From NCBI GenBank assembly GCA_903904815.1, contig CAIVDU010000065.1, forward strand, positions 1 through 41,412: DNA of 41,412 bases. The letters run 5' to 3'. The DNA comes from an uncultured Armatimonadota bacterium (GTDB lineage Bacteria > Armatimonadota > Fimbriimonadia > Fimbriimonadales > Fimbriimonadaceae). The translations under genes and the position numbers were made by a program. This document shows, piece after piece, positions 32,475 to 41,412 of the stretch; the first letter of the stretch is position 1, and each line of letters opens with the position of its first letter. A model generated the notes under the pieces. It was not told the DNA's origin. It made no database searches and saw nothing but the letters and a program-made list of their open reading frames with translations.

Positions 32475-34475
32475 ATGAAGCTGACCCGATTTGCAAAATT
32501 TGTCTGGTTCGTCCTCGCCTACAACTTCGCGGCGGTCGCGTGGGGCGTCTACGTACGTGCCTCAAATTCGGGAGACGGCTGTGGAAGCCATTGGCCACTC
32601 TGCGATGGGGCTTCCGTTCCGCTGGCCGGCTATGCCGCCAAACTTGTCGAGGCGTCGCACCGGATCTCCACGAGCCTCATCGGCGTATTCGCGCTGATCA
32701 TGCTGGTTTGGGCCTTCCGCTCCTATCCTAAGCATCACCTAGCCAGACGAGGTTCCGTCTTCGTCATGGCGATGACGATCATCGAAGGCCTGTTTGGCGC
32801 GCTGCTTGTTAAGCTTCACTACGTCACCACAAATCCAAGTGCGGGCCGCGCTCTGGTCATGGGCTTCCATGTCATCAGCACGTTCCTACTGCTTGGCGCG
32901 ATCGCGGTGACCGCGCTCGCAGGTAGCGGCCTTAACAAGATCAAGCTTCGAGACCAAGGCGCGGTCGGCACTCCGCTCCTCCTGGGAGCGCTCGGCATGA
33001 TCATGCTGGGTCTAAGTGGCGCGGTTTCCGCTCTTGGTCACACTTTGCGACCAGTTGACAATGTTCTTAGTGCCGCTCTGAAGTCCGACACTTTTTGGAT
33101 GGTGCGACTCCAACCGCTGCATCCGCTCATCGCGGTTGCGGTCGGCTTGTACCTTGCGCTCATCGCCGGCCTCATCGCTCACCTTCGGCCGGATCCCCGA
33201 GTGCGAGTGGCTGGTCAGTGGATGACCGGGCTTTACGCTCTCCAACTCATCATCGGTCTCTACAACATTTGGGCGAAGGCGCCGATCGCCGTCCAGATGC
33301 TTCACCTGACGATTGCTGACATGAACTGGGTGGCCCTCGTCGCGGTCGGCGTCTTTGCTCTTCAAGCTGACCTAGAGAAAGTCGAACTCCGGCCTGCCCC
33401 GGAAATGGCGGGAGAAGTGCCGCGACTTCAAGGGCGAGCCCTGATCGGCGCCTATGTTGCGCTCACGAAGCCTCGAGTCATCTCCCTGCTGCTGTTTACG
33501 GCCCTGGCGGCCACGATAGCCGCTGAGGGGTCTTGGCCGGGCCTGCGCATCTTCCTGTCGGTCGCCATCGGCGGCTACATGGTGGCCGGGGCCGCGAACG
33601 TGATCAACATGGTTATCGATCGCGACATCGACCTGACGATGAAGCGCACGGCGACCCGTCCGACGGTTACGCAGAGCATCTCCAGTCCCCGGGCATTGGC
33701 CTTCTCGTTCACCCTCGCGTTCGGTTCTTTTGCGATTCTTTGGAGTCAAACGAACCTGTTAGCGGCGGTTATGGCGCTCTGCGGTCTGGTTTTTTATGTG
33801 ATCGTGTACACCATGCTGCTGAAGCGGCGGACGTGGCACAACATCGTGATCGGCGGAGCAGCCGGTGCGTTCCCGCCACTCGTTGGCTGGGCTGCGGTGA
33901 CGAACGACCTCCCGCCCTTGGCGCTCTACTTATTCGCCATCATCTTTGTTTGGACGCCTGTTCACTTCTGGGCGCTGGCCCTAATGCTGAAAGATGAATA
34001 CGCGGCGGCCGGCGTGCCGATGCTTCCAGTTGTTAAGGGAGACCGCATCACAGTCCAACAAATCTCTGCCTACACCGCGCTGACGATCGTGGTCACCATG
34101 TTGCCTTTCGCCTTGCCGAGAGTCGGCTGGATCTATGCGTGTGCGGCCGCTGTCCTCAACGTCATCCTGCTACAACGATGCGTTCGGCTTTACCAAAAGA
34201 CCGATCGTCCGCGGGCAAGTTCGCTCTTTCACTACTCAATGCTGTATTTGGCACTTTTATTCACTGGGTTCGCGGTTGACCGCACGGTGGTGGCAAACAT
34301 CACCACCCCCTCGGCAAAAATCGGCCCAGTCTCGGTAAGATTGCACCCGGCTCCACTGACGGAAGACCTACGGGGTCATTCGTTCGTGCCCGCCGCGCGC
34401 GTCGCGGCCAACCGCCTCACCAGGGAAGAGGCGGCTCCTGGGGCCAATTCCCTCATGATTTCGGAGCTCCGATAG
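32475..34475 (+). CDS. ctaA-ctaB: Fused heme A synthase (CtaA) and heme O synthase (CtaB)
   Basis: This 666-residue polytopic membrane protein joins two heme-modifying enzymes. Residues about 1-310 are CtaA/COX15: 'GVYVRASNSGDGCGSHWPLC', 'EASHRISTSLIG' (heme-ligand His) and 'GFHVISTFLLLG', plus 'QPLHPLIAVAVGLYLALI' and 'LQMLHLTIADMNW'-like helices. Residues about 325-610 are CtaB, protoheme IX farnesyltransferase of the UbiA family, with the NxxxDxxxD motif (Asn378, Asp382, Asp386) and 'TWHNIVIGGAAGAFPPLVGW'. Together they convert heme B to heme O and then A for aa3-type oxidases. GGAGGAG six bases before ATG 32475 fixes the start. It is followed immediately by actA. Confidence 0.95.
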   Translation: MKLTRFAKFVWFVLAYNFAAVAWGVYVRASNSGDGCGSHWPLCDGASVPLAGYAAKLVEASHRISTSLIGVFALIMLVWAFRSYPKHHLARRGSVFVMAMTIIEGLFGALLVKLHYVTTNPSAGRALVMGFHVISTFLLLGAIAVTALAGSGLNKIKLRDQGAVGTPLLLGALGMIMLGLSGAVSALGHTLRPVDNVLSAALKSDTFWMVRLQPLHPLIAVAVGLYLALIAGLIAHLRPDPRVRVAGQWMTGLYALQLIIGLYNIWAKAPIAVQMLHLTIADMNWVALVAVGVFALQADLEKVELRPAPEMAGEVPRLQGRALIGAYVALTKPRVISLLLFTALAATIAAEGSWPGLRIFLSVAIGGYMVAGAANVINMVIDRDIDLTMKRTATRPTVTQSISSPRALAFSFTLAFGSFAILWSQTNLLAAVMALCGLVFYVIVYTMLLKRRTWHNIVIGGAAGAFPPLVGWAAVTNDLPPLALYLFAIIFVWTPVHFWALALMLKDEYAAAGVPMLPVVKGDRITVQQISAYTALTIVVTMLPFALPRVGWIYACAAAVLNVILLQRCVRLYQKTDRPRASSLFHYSMLYLALLFTGFAVDRTVVANITTPSAKIGPVSVRLHPAPLTEDLRGHSFVPAARVAANRLTREEAAPGANSLMISELR

Positions 34476-35243
34476 ATGGCACAAATCTTTAAGCCAAGCG
34501 CCAATTCGATCACTCAGGTGGGTCTACTCAGCGTCGCGATCGGCGTACCCACCTTGTGGCTGGGTATCGCCGGCCTCTCGCGTTCACCCGCGAACACCAA
34601 GGTGCAAGTGCCTAAGAACCAACCGGTTCCTTTTAGCCACCAGCACCACACGTGGGAGTTGGGCATCGATTGCCGCTACTGTCATACGTCGGTTGAGAAG
34701 TCTTCCTACGCCGGCCTGCCTGCCACTGAGACATGCATGAGCTGCCACTCGCAGATCTGGACGAACAGCCCGCTTCTAGAGCCGATTCGACAGAGCTACG
34801 AGACCGGCATGCCCATTCAATGGAATCTCGTGAACAAGGTGCCGGACTTTGTCCACTTTAATCACTCGATTCACGTAGATCGAGGCATCAACTGCAACAC
34901 CTGCCACGGCGCGGTGAACCAGATGCACATCACCTACAAGGGGAACTCGTTCCAGATGGCGTGGTGCCTTCAGTGCCACCGTGCACCTGAGCGCTATCTT
35001 TACAAGGACGACAGCGCTTCTGGAAAGGGGCTCACTCCCCGGCAGCAAGTTTTCAACGTCTACTGGAAGCTCCAGGAGTTCGGGCCAGCCAACTTGAACG
35101 ACCAGGAGAAGGACCTTGTCCGCGGCGATTACAACGGTGCACAGCCCTGGGAACAAGACAAGATCGCGGCCGGCAAGAAGCTAGTCAGCGAGTACGGCGT
35201 CAAGGTTCAGCAGCTCGCCGACTGTTCGGTGTGCCACTACTAA
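34476..35243 (+). CDS. actA: Alternative complex III subunit A, pentaheme cytochrome c
   Basis: The 255-residue protein has an N-terminal membrane anchor (about 12-33) and five CxxCH heme motifs at 66-70 (CRYCH), 87-91 (CMSCH), 140-144 (CNTCH), 164-168 (CLQCH) and 250-254 (CSVCH), exactly as in ActA of alternative complex III (quinol:electron acceptor oxidoreductase). It passes electrons to the periplasmic acceptor. Its ATG follows the TAG of the ctaA-ctaB fusion directly, with a CGGAG ribosome-binding site, so the heme-synthesis fusion and the complex are one operon. Confidence 0.96.
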   Translation: MAQIFKPSANSITQVGLLSVAIGVPTLWLGIAGLSRSPANTKVQVPKNQPVPFSHQHHTWELGIDCRYCHTSVEKSSYAGLPATETCMSCHSQIWTNSPLLEPIRQSYETGMPIQWNLVNKVPDFVHFNHSIHVDRGINCNTCHGAVNQMHITYKGNSFQMAWCLQCHRAPERYLYKDDSASGKGLTPRQQVFNVYWKLQEFGPANLNDQEKDLVRGDYNGAQPWEQDKIAAGKKLVSEYGVKVQQLADCSVCHY

Positions 35244-35280
35244 GGGACAAGCGTAAAGAGAGGGTTTGAATTCGAGACCG

Positions 35281-38200
35281 ATGAACGTTAACGAGACGAA
35301 CGAGAAGCCGAGGCTTGACCTCGAGGCGATACGCGCCAAACTTGCCGGCCAGACCGGGAAGAAGTACTGGCGCAGCCTGGAAGAGGTTGCCGAGCAGCCT
35401 GAGTTTCAGCTCTGGATGGATGATGAGTTCCCTAACCGGTCCACCATCATGCAGATCAACCGGCGCGACCTACTGAAGTTCATGGGAGCTTCGATGGCGC
35501 TGGCTGGACTATCCGGCTGCCGAAGCGTTTTCCTTCCGGAAGACAAGGTTGTGCCGTACGTGAAGCAGCCAGAAGAGCTGGTTCCAGGCAAAGCCCTGTT
35601 CTACGCATCCTCCGTCGTTCTCGCCGGTTACGCCACGGGCGTTCTGGTAGAGCAGCACGAAGGTCGACCGACGCTTTTGACCGGTAATCCGGACCACCCC
35701 GCGTCGAAGGGCGCTCTTGACTCGATCTCGCAAGCGGAGATCCTCAACCTGTACGATCCAGATCGAGCCGACAATGTCACCTACCTGGGCGACATCAGCA
35801 CGATCGAGACTTACGATGTTGCGGTTCGCACGGAGCTTGAGAAGGCAGCAACTACCGGAGGCGCCGGACTCCGGTTCCTGACCGGTTCGGTCACTTCACC
35901 TTCGCTTGCTGCTCAGATCGGTTCGCTTCTTAAGAAGTTTCCGAACGCCCAGTGGCACGCCTTCGAGCCAGCCGGCAGATCGAACATCTACGACGGCGCA
36001 ACCCTCGTGTTCGGCAAGCCGATTGAGCCGATCTACAACTTCAAGAATGCGTCGGTCATCGTCTCACTCGATTCCGACTTCCTGAACGCCACCGAGACTC
36101 CCGGAAGTCTCCGGTATGCCAGAGATTTCGCCGACCGGCGCAGGGTTACCGGTAAGACCGGCGTGATGAACCGACTCTACTCCTACGAGAGCGGTCCTGG
36201 ACTTGTCGGAGCCGTTGCCGATCACCGGTATGCCGTTAAGGCGAGCGAGGTCTACAACGTAGCGCTTGCTCTGGCTAGCGGACTTGGTCTGTCGGTTCCT
36301 GCCGCTACCGTATCTGGCCCAGCCGGGAAGGATCTCGACGCAGTCGTAAAGGATCTCCAAGCCAATAAGGGCCAGGTTCTGGTGATTGCTGGAAAGCATC
36401 AGCCGGCTGAGGTTCACGCGTTGGTCTTTGCGATAAACGAAGTTCTCGGGTCCTTCGGGCAAACCGTCACTCTGGTTGAGCCGATCGATGTCACCGCCGA
36501 TTCCACGAAGGTCAAGAGCCTCAAGTCTCTGGTGGACGACCTTAAGTCCAACAAGGTAGAGCAACTTTTTATCGTCGAAACGAACCCAGGCTACACGGCG
36601 CCGGTAGATCTCGACATTGCCACCGCCATCCCCAAGGCCAGGTTCAAGGTCCGCTTCGGTCAGTACGAGGATGAGACCAGCAAGCTTTGCGATTGGCATA
36701 TTCCTCAGACGAATCTGCTCGAAGAGTGGGGCGATGCTCGATCCTTTGACGGAACGGTGAGCTTCGTTCAGCCGCTCATCGCTCCGCTTTACTCTGGACT
36801 CAGCACCCTCGAGTTCTTCGGTCGCCTTCAAGGGAAGTCACTCGGCGGATACGATCTGCTCCGAGCCTACTGGAAGCAGACTGGACTCGGTGGAGACTTC
36901 GAGAAGTCATGGCGTCAGGTCGTTCACGACGGCATCATCGCGGGTTCGGAAGCGAAGTCGGTAACCGCGAAGGTAACTCTTCCCGTGTTCCCCGCTCCGA
37001 AGGCTGGCTCTGGTCTCGAGATCAACTTCCGACCGGACCCGACCATCTTCGACGGACGCTTCGCCAATAACGGTTGGCTTCAGGAGCTTCCCAAGCCGCT
37101 CACCAAGGTCACTTGGGACAACGTTGTGCACATCAGCACGAAGACGGCTGCCAAGCTTGGAATCGATATCGACGACACCGTCCGAATCGAATACAAGGGA
37201 CGCTCGGTGGAGGCGATGGCCTTTCATACGCCGGGACATCCCGATGAAGCAATCACGATTCACTTCGGCTATGGTCGAAAGGAAGGCGGCAACGTCGCGA
37301 CAGTCAGCGGACAGGACGGAGGCGGATTCAATGCCTACCTGCTCCAGACCTCAGACGCTCCGTTCATCGGCACGGGCGCCACTCTCACGAAGGTCAGCAC
37401 GAATACGGCCGACATCGCTTCAACTCAGGGTCACAGCCCTCTGCAGGCAGATCACGTATTCGACGATCGCGACATCATCCATGACTGGACGCTCGCCGAA
37501 TTCACCACGAAAATCGACGACATCCTGAAGGAAGAAGGCGAAAAGAGCAAAGAGATCAAGGAAAACAACCTCTACCCAGAGCAGATCTTCCAGTTCGACG
37601 GTGCTCAGTGGGGAATGACGATCGACCTGAATACGTGCATCGGCTGTAACGCCTGTGTCACCGCTTGTCAGGCCGAGAACAATATTCCAGTTGTTGGTAA
37701 GATGCAGGTCGCAAGACACCGCGAAATGCACTGGATCCGAATCGACCGCTACTACAGCGGAACCGATGAGAATCCCGCCGTCACCTGGCAGCCAGTCGCC
37801 TGCGTTCAGTGCGAAAAGGCTCCGTGCGAGCCGGTCTGCCCGGTCGCCGCGACAGTCCACAGCCACGAGGGACTCAACCAGATGGTGTACAACCGTTGCG
37901 TTGGAACTCGTTACTGCTCCAACAACTGTCCTTACAAGGTTCGCCGATTCAACTACTTTAACTTCAGCGACAACCAGCCCAACTACTCCGAGCAGGTTGA
38001 AGCAAGCTTCGTCGGAAACGCCAATATCCCTGGCCCGATCCACATTCAGCACAAGCAGGGCATCCCGCTACTCAAAATGCTGAACAACCCGGACGTCACT
38101 GTCCGAGGTCGCGGAATCATGGAGAAGTGCACGTACTGCGTTCAACGCATCAACGAGGCACGCGTCGAATCCAAGAAGACGAACTCACCGCTGAAGGATG

Positions 38201-38427
38201 GAGACATCGTGACGGCTTGCCAGCAGGCGTGTCCGACTCAGACGATCGTATTCGGAAACATTGCCGACCGCGAGAGTCAAGTCTCCAAGCTGCGAAATGA
38301 CCCGCGCGCTTATCTGTTGCTCGAAGAGCTGCAGACTCGGCCGCGAACGTCGCACCTGGCAAAGCTTCGAAATCCGAATCCGGAGATCAAATCGTTCCCG
38401 GCCTTCTCCAAGGGAGGCGAGAGCTAA
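35281..38427 (+). CDS. actB: Alternative complex III subunit B, Mo-oxidoreductase-like plus ferredoxin domain
   Basis: The 1048-residue protein carries a twin-arginine signal (Arg61-Arg62 in 'INRRDLLKFMG', then LAGLSGC lipobox-like) and a long domain related to molybdopterin oxidoreductases that lacks cofactor-binding features in ActB proteins. The C-terminal domain (from about residue 770) is a four-cluster ferredoxin: 'CIGCNACVTAC' (Cys786), 'CVQCEKAPCEPVCP', 'CVGTRYCSNNCP', 'CTYCVQRI' and 'CQQACP'. It relays electrons within the complex. ATG 35281 is preferred; TTG 35266 gives a five-residue longer form with a closer but too near Shine-Dalgarno. Next in order is actC. Confidence 0.95.
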   Translation: MNVNETNEKPRLDLEAIRAKLAGQTGKKYWRSLEEVAEQPEFQLWMDDEFPNRSTIMQINRRDLLKFMGASMALAGLSGCRSVFLPEDKVVPYVKQPEELVPGKALFYASSVVLAGYATGVLVEQHEGRPTLLTGNPDHPASKGALDSISQAEILNLYDPDRADNVTYLGDISTIETYDVAVRTELEKAATTGGAGLRFLTGSVTSPSLAAQIGSLLKKFPNAQWHAFEPAGRSNIYDGATLVFGKPIEPIYNFKNASVIVSLDSDFLNATETPGSLRYARDFADRRRVTGKTGVMNRLYSYESGPGLVGAVADHRYAVKASEVYNVALALASGLGLSVPAATVSGPAGKDLDAVVKDLQANKGQVLVIAGKHQPAEVHALVFAINEVLGSFGQTVTLVEPIDVTADSTKVKSLKSLVDDLKSNKVEQLFIVETNPGYTAPVDLDIATAIPKARFKVRFGQYEDETSKLCDWHIPQTNLLEEWGDARSFDGTVSFVQPLIAPLYSGLSTLEFFGRLQGKSLGGYDLLRAYWKQTGLGGDFEKSWRQVVHDGIIAGSEAKSVTAKVTLPVFPAPKAGSGLEINFRPDPTIFDGRFANNGWLQELPKPLTKVTWDNVVHISTKTAAKLGIDIDDTVRIEYKGRSVEAMAFHTPGHPDEAITIHFGYGRKEGGNVATVSGQDGGGFNAYLLQTSDAPFIGTGATLTKVSTNTADIASTQGHSPLQADHVFDDRDIIHDWTLAEFTTKIDDILKEEGEKSKEIKENNLYPEQIFQFDGAQWGMTIDLNTCIGCNACVTACQAENNIPVVGKMQVARHREMHWIRIDRYYSGTDENPAVTWQPVACVQCEKAPCEPVCPVAATVHSHEGLNQMVYNRCVGTRYCSNNCPYKVRRFNYFNFSDNQPNYSEQVEASFVGNANIPGPIHIQHKQGIPLLKMLNNPDVTVRGRGIMEKCTYCVQRINEARVESKKTNSPLKDGDIVTACQQACPTQTIVFGNIADRESQVSKLRNDPRAYLLLEELQTRPRTSHLAKLRNPNPEIKSFPAFSKGGES

Positions 38428-38430
38428 CAC

Positions 38431-39843
38431 ATGGCACTGCAACCGCTCAACGACGTCATGATCACTGGGGACCAGAACAATCGGTCCCTAGACGACGCGA
38501 TCGCGTCACTGATCCTGAATCAGCGCCGCCACCAGAAAGGGTGGTGGATGCTGTTCCTGTTTGGTGTCCTGGGCACCTGCTTGATGGGAGTTTCCATCAT
38601 GTGGCTGCTGTACCAGGGAATAGGAATCTGGGGCAACAACGTTCCTACCGCTTGGGCGTTTGACATTGTCAACTTCGTCTGGTGGATCGGTATCGGTCAC
38701 GCAGGAACGCTGATCTCCGCCATCCTCTTGCTGCTTAGACAGCAGTGGAGGAACTCGATCAACCGATTTGCGGAGGCCATGACCATCTTTGCCGTCATGT
38801 GTGCGGGTCTCTTCCCGCTTCTCCACACCGGTCGACCTTGGGTGGCTCTGTTCTGGCTCTTCCCTTATCCCAACATCATGGCGCTGTGGCCGCAGTTCCG
38901 GTCGCCTCTGATGTGGGACGTCTTCGCGGTTTCAACCTACTTTACGGTTTCGTTGCTGTTCTGGATCATCGGTCTCATCCCCGACTTCGCGGTGCTTCGA
39001 GATAAGGCGACCAAGCCGATTACTCGAGTGATCTTTGGAATCGTCTCATTGGGTTGGCGAGGAAGCAACCAGCACTGGCATCGATACGAGCAGGCGTACC
39101 TGCTTCTTGCCGGTCTGTCGACTCCGCTGGTTCTCTCGGTTCACACGATCGTGTCCTACGACTTTGCCAGTTCGATCGTCCCTGGCTGGAACGTCACCGT
39201 CTTCCCCCCATACTTCGTCGCTGGCGCGGTCTTCGCTGGATTTGCGATGGTTCTTACTTTCGCCCTTCCGGTTCGCAGCTTCTATAAGCTCAAGGACCTG
39301 ATCACCGACCGACACGTCGACTGGATGGCGAAGATCACGTTGGCCACTGGGTTGATCGTTGCCTACGGCTATATGCTGGAGATCTTCTTCGCCTGGTACA
39401 GCGCCAACCCATATGAATGGGATATGGCGAACAATCGGCGATATCACGGGCCTTACGCTTGGGCCTATGTGATGCTGATCGTCTGCAACATCGTCGCCCC
39501 GCAGTTCTTCTGGATTCCCTGGTGCCGTCGAAACGTCATCACGGTCTTCATCATCTGTCAGTTGGTTAGCTTGGGAATGTGGCTCGAGCGGTTCGTCATC
39601 ATCCCGATGTCGCTCACCGCGAACTACTTACCCAGTGCGAACCGGATGTACTATCCCACGTTCTGGGACTTCGGAATGTTCCTTGGCACAATCGGCTTCT
39701 TCTGCACGCTGATGGCCTTGTTCATCCGGTTCCTGCCGGTCATCAACATCTTCGAAATGAAGGACCTTCTCTATAAGATCAAGACGGCGCATCCGACGCC
39801 AGCGATTGAACCAGGCCACGAGCCGGTCGGGAGTGAAGCATGA
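38431..39843 (+). CDS. actC: Alternative complex III subunit C, NrfD-like quinol-binding membrane protein
   Basis: The 470-residue protein is an NrfD/PsrC-type integral membrane subunit with about ten TM helices, including '[20 protein letters not shown]' and '[20 protein letters not shown]', the conserved segments around the quinol site. It is full-length for ActC. A strong AGGGAGG precedes ATG 38431, four bases after the actB stop. In the complex it binds and oxidises quinol, with the iron-sulfur domain of ActB as acceptor; no cofactor motif is expected in this subunit. Confidence 0.96.
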   Translation: MALQPLNDVMITGDQNNRSLDDAIASLILNQRRHQKGWWMLFLFGVLGTCLMGVSIMWLLYQGIGIWGNNVPTAWAFDIVNFVWWIGIGHAGTLISAILLLLRQQWRNSINRFAEAMTIFAVMCAGLFPLLHTGRPWVALFWLFPYPNIMALWPQFRSPLMWDVFAVSTYFTVSLLFWIIGLIPDFAVLRDKATKPITRVIFGIVSLGWRGSNQHWHRYEQAYLLLAGLSTPLVLSVHTIVSYDFASSIVPGWNVTVFPPYFVAGAVFAGFAMVLTFALPVRSFYKLKDLITDRHVDWMAKITLATGLIVAYGYMLEIFFAWYSANPYEWDMANNRRYHGPYAWAYVMLIVCNIVAPQFFWIPWCRRNVITVFIICQLVSLGMWLERFVIIPMSLTANYLPSANRMYYPTFWDFGMFLGTIGFFCTLMALFIRFLPVINIFEMKDLLYKIKTAHPTPAIEPGHEPVGSEA

Positions 39844-40394
39844 GCGGACACGCTGCCTCTGATCCCGTGGGACCGTACGGTCTCGTCGCCGAATTCGAGT
39901 CGCCTCAAGAGCTTCTTGAGGCTGCCGAAAAGGCCAAGCTCGCCGGTTATAAAAAGATGGATGCGTACTCGCCGTTCCCGATTCATGGCCTCTCTGACGC
40001 CATCGGGTTTCGAGATGCGAAGGTTCCGTTCATGGTGTTCCTCGGTGGCCTCACCGGTGTCGCCTGCGGCTTTACGCTGATCTGGTACACCGCCACCATC
40101 GACTATCCGCTGAACGTGGGTGGAAAGCCATTTAACTCGCTGCCATCGTACATTCCGATCAGCTTCGAGTGCACGGTCTTGTTCTCTGCGCTCACCGCCG
40201 TCTTCGGAATGCTCGCGCTGAACAAGCTGCCAAAGCCATACCACGCGATCTTCAACACGCCTGGCTTCGAAAGATGTTCTCAAGATCGCTTCTTCCTTGC
40301 CATCGAGGCTGAGGATCCTGTTTACGACTCTCAGGTCACCCGGGATTTCCTCGCCGCGCTTCACCCAGTTGCGGTGAATGAGGTGGAGAAGTGA
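39840..40394 (+). CDS. actD: Alternative complex III subunit D
   Basis: The 184-residue protein belongs to DUF3341 (ActD). It has '[20 protein letters not shown]' and '[20 protein letters not shown]', typical of the family's N-terminal domain, and two TM helices (about 62-84, '[20 protein letters not shown]', and 101-125). Its ATG overlaps the actC stop by ATGA, and its own stop overlaps the actE start, so expression is coupled. ActD stabilises the membrane part of the complex; no cofactor is bound. Confidence 0.95.
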   Translation: MSGHAASDPVGPYGLVAEFESPQELLEAAEKAKLAGYKKMDAYSPFPIHGLSDAIGFRDAKVPFMVFLGGLTGVACGFTLIWYTATIDYPLNVGGKPFNSLPSYIPISFECTVLFSALTAVFGMLALNKLPKPYHAIFNTPGFERCSQDRFFLAIEAEDPVYDSQVTRDFLAALHPVAVNEVEK

Positions 40395-41068
40395 GCCGGT
40401 TCAATTCAACTGAAATCGCGATGGCGCTCCAAGCAAAAACCAACCACCGACGGATCCAAGCTCTGGGGCTAGTCGCCGTCGCCATCTCATTGGCGGGATG
40501 CCATACCGACATGTGGCGTCAACCAAAGACCCAACCGCTGGACGCCAGTGAGTTCTACGTCGACGGTCAGGTATCGAGGCCGCTCGTTCCAGGAACCATT
40601 GCAAGAGACCACCTTCGCGAGGACGAACCCTACTTCACTGGCGCCGCAAACGCCAAGTGGGTCGACACGATCCCGCACACGGTGGACAAAGAGTTTCTGA
40701 AGCGCGGTCAAGAGCGGTTCAACATCTACTGCACTCCCTGTCATGGCAGACTCGGAGACGGTAAGGGAATGATCGCGACCCGAGGCTATCAGCTTCGAAG
40801 ACCGGTTGCCAGCTATCACAACGATCGACTTCGGAACATGCCGGTTGGCTACTTCTACGATGTCATCACGAACGGCTACGGAGCCATGTACTCCTACGCT
40901 TCTCGAGTTGAGCCCGAAGACCGATGGGCGATCGTTGCTTACATTCGTGCTCTGCAGTTGAGTCAGCACGCGAATCCTTCGGACGCCGACGGCAAGGCAC
41001 TCGCCTCTGCCGAGTTGACGCCCAGCCCGACGTCCGCACTTCGCGACGAGCGAGTTGTCACGAGATGA
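40391..41068 (+). CDS. actE: Alternative complex III subunit E, monoheme cytochrome c lipoprotein
   Basis: The 225-residue protein starts with GTG 40391 (GTGA overlap with actD); ATG 40421 is a possible alternative. A signal with lipobox LAGC (near residue 37) anchors it to the membrane. The mono-heme c domain has CTPCH at residues 114-118 and a likely axial Met in 'NMPVGYFYDVITNGYGAMYS'. It is the cytochrome c that receives electrons from ActA/ActB in complexes of this type. Full length is usual. Its stop overlaps the next start as ATGA. Confidence 0.95.
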   Translation: MSRFNSTEIAMALQAKTNHRRIQALGLVAVAISLAGCHTDMWRQPKTQPLDASEFYVDGQVSRPLVPGTIARDHLREDEPYFTGAANAKWVDTIPHTVDKEFLKRGQERFNIYCTPCHGRLGDGKGMIATRGYQLRRPVASYHNDRLRNMPVGYFYDVITNGYGAMYSYASRVEPEDRWAIVAYIRALQLSQHANPSDADGKALASAELTPSPTSALRDERVVTR

Positions 41069-41412
41069 GTTCAGAACAAACACTAGATAATGTGTCGTCG
41101 AGCGGCACGGTGAACCTTGGCAAATACGCGGCAGGCGCAGGTTTGCTCGGGGTGATCGGGATTGTCGTCGTCCTTGCGATGGCGATTACCGCTCCCACAG
41201 CCGAAGCGCAAGCTCAGGTTTGGGGCTCCTATCTCTATGGTCTCGTGTTTTGGACCGCGATCAGCCTGGGGATGTTCGGCCTTACCGCGCTTCACCACAC
41301 GGTTCGATCGACCTGGACCCTCGGAGTGCTGAGAATTCTCGAAGCCGGTGGCGGATGGATCACACTGACCATCATGGGGCTTGGATTCATTCCTGTCGCT
41401 CTGAAGCTCCCG
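41065..41412 (+). CDS. actF: Alternative complex III subunit F, partial (cut by window end)
   Basis: A further open frame starts at ATG 41065 (ATGA overlap with actE) and runs to the window edge for 116 residues. It begins with a polar segment, then a TM helix ('AGAGLLGVIGIVVVLAMAIT') and a second, 'GLVFWTAISLGMFGLTALHH', with the third starting near the end. Its position and the pattern 'LTALHHTVRSTW' fit ActF, an NrfD-like second quinol-type membrane subunit of the complex. Only the N-terminal third or so is visible, so the assignment rests on synteny and early helices. Confidence 0.9.
   Translation, partial: MSSEQTLDNVSSSGTVNLGKYAAGAGLLGVIGIVVVLAMAITAPTAEAQAQVWGSYLYGLVFWTAISLGMFGLTALHHTVRSTWTLGVLRILEAGGGWITLTIMGLGFIPVALKLP

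Overview
The window looks like a chromosomal piece of a Gram-negative-type bacterium, most likely Armatimonadota of the Fimbriimonas kind. This is an inference from gene content: an alternative complex III operon, a fused heme O/heme A synthase, H-Xn-DG pseudopilin-like proteins, many short intergenic palindromes, and fairly even, GC-moderate coding. No taxonomic marker is complete; only the 3' end of a 5S rRNA is present.

Layout. 1-140: tail of an rRNA operon with its terminator, followed by a GTGGTTA heptamer array. 0.4-5.4 kb: a lipoprotein, two tandem zinc-ribbon paralogues, a LuxR-type regulator with a GAF domain, a free GAF protein and an MmgE/PrpD-family protein. 5.4-8.9 kb (minus strand): a secreted GH44 glucanase, riboflavin synthase and a small exported protein. 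8.9-21.0 kb (minus strand): the most unusual region, a six-gene cluster. In transcription order it encodes an exported one-TM protein, an Hsp70/actin-superfamily ATPase, a one-TM protein with a cytoplasmic coiled coil, a small soluble protein, a tail-anchored protein, and a 1741-residue protein joining a SEDS glycosyltransferase (RodA/FtsW type) to a penicillin-binding transpeptidase. This resembles a self-contained peptidoglycan-synthesis machine built on a cytoplasmic actin-fold ATPase, analogous to MreB-RodA-PBP2 but with different parts. The function is inferred; the domains are read directly.

21-26.3 kb: a small conserved protein, a winged-helix/nucleotidyltransferase pair resembling AbiE-type toxin-antitoxin modules with a nested palindrome upstream, a GH31 glycosidase and an HD phosphohydrolase. 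26.3-31.0 kb: palindromic repeats, then a locally duplicated array of small membrane proteins and three H-X8-DG pseudopilin-like proteins, with several decayed copies.

31-41.4 kb: rpsF-ssb with a terminator, a 30-residue membrane peptide on the opposite strand, then a tightly packed respiratory operon: ctaA-ctaB fusion and actABCDE plus the start of actF. The fusion would make heme A for an aa3-type oxidase, and alternative complex III would pass electrons from quinol to the cytochrome c or oxidase encoded beyond the window.
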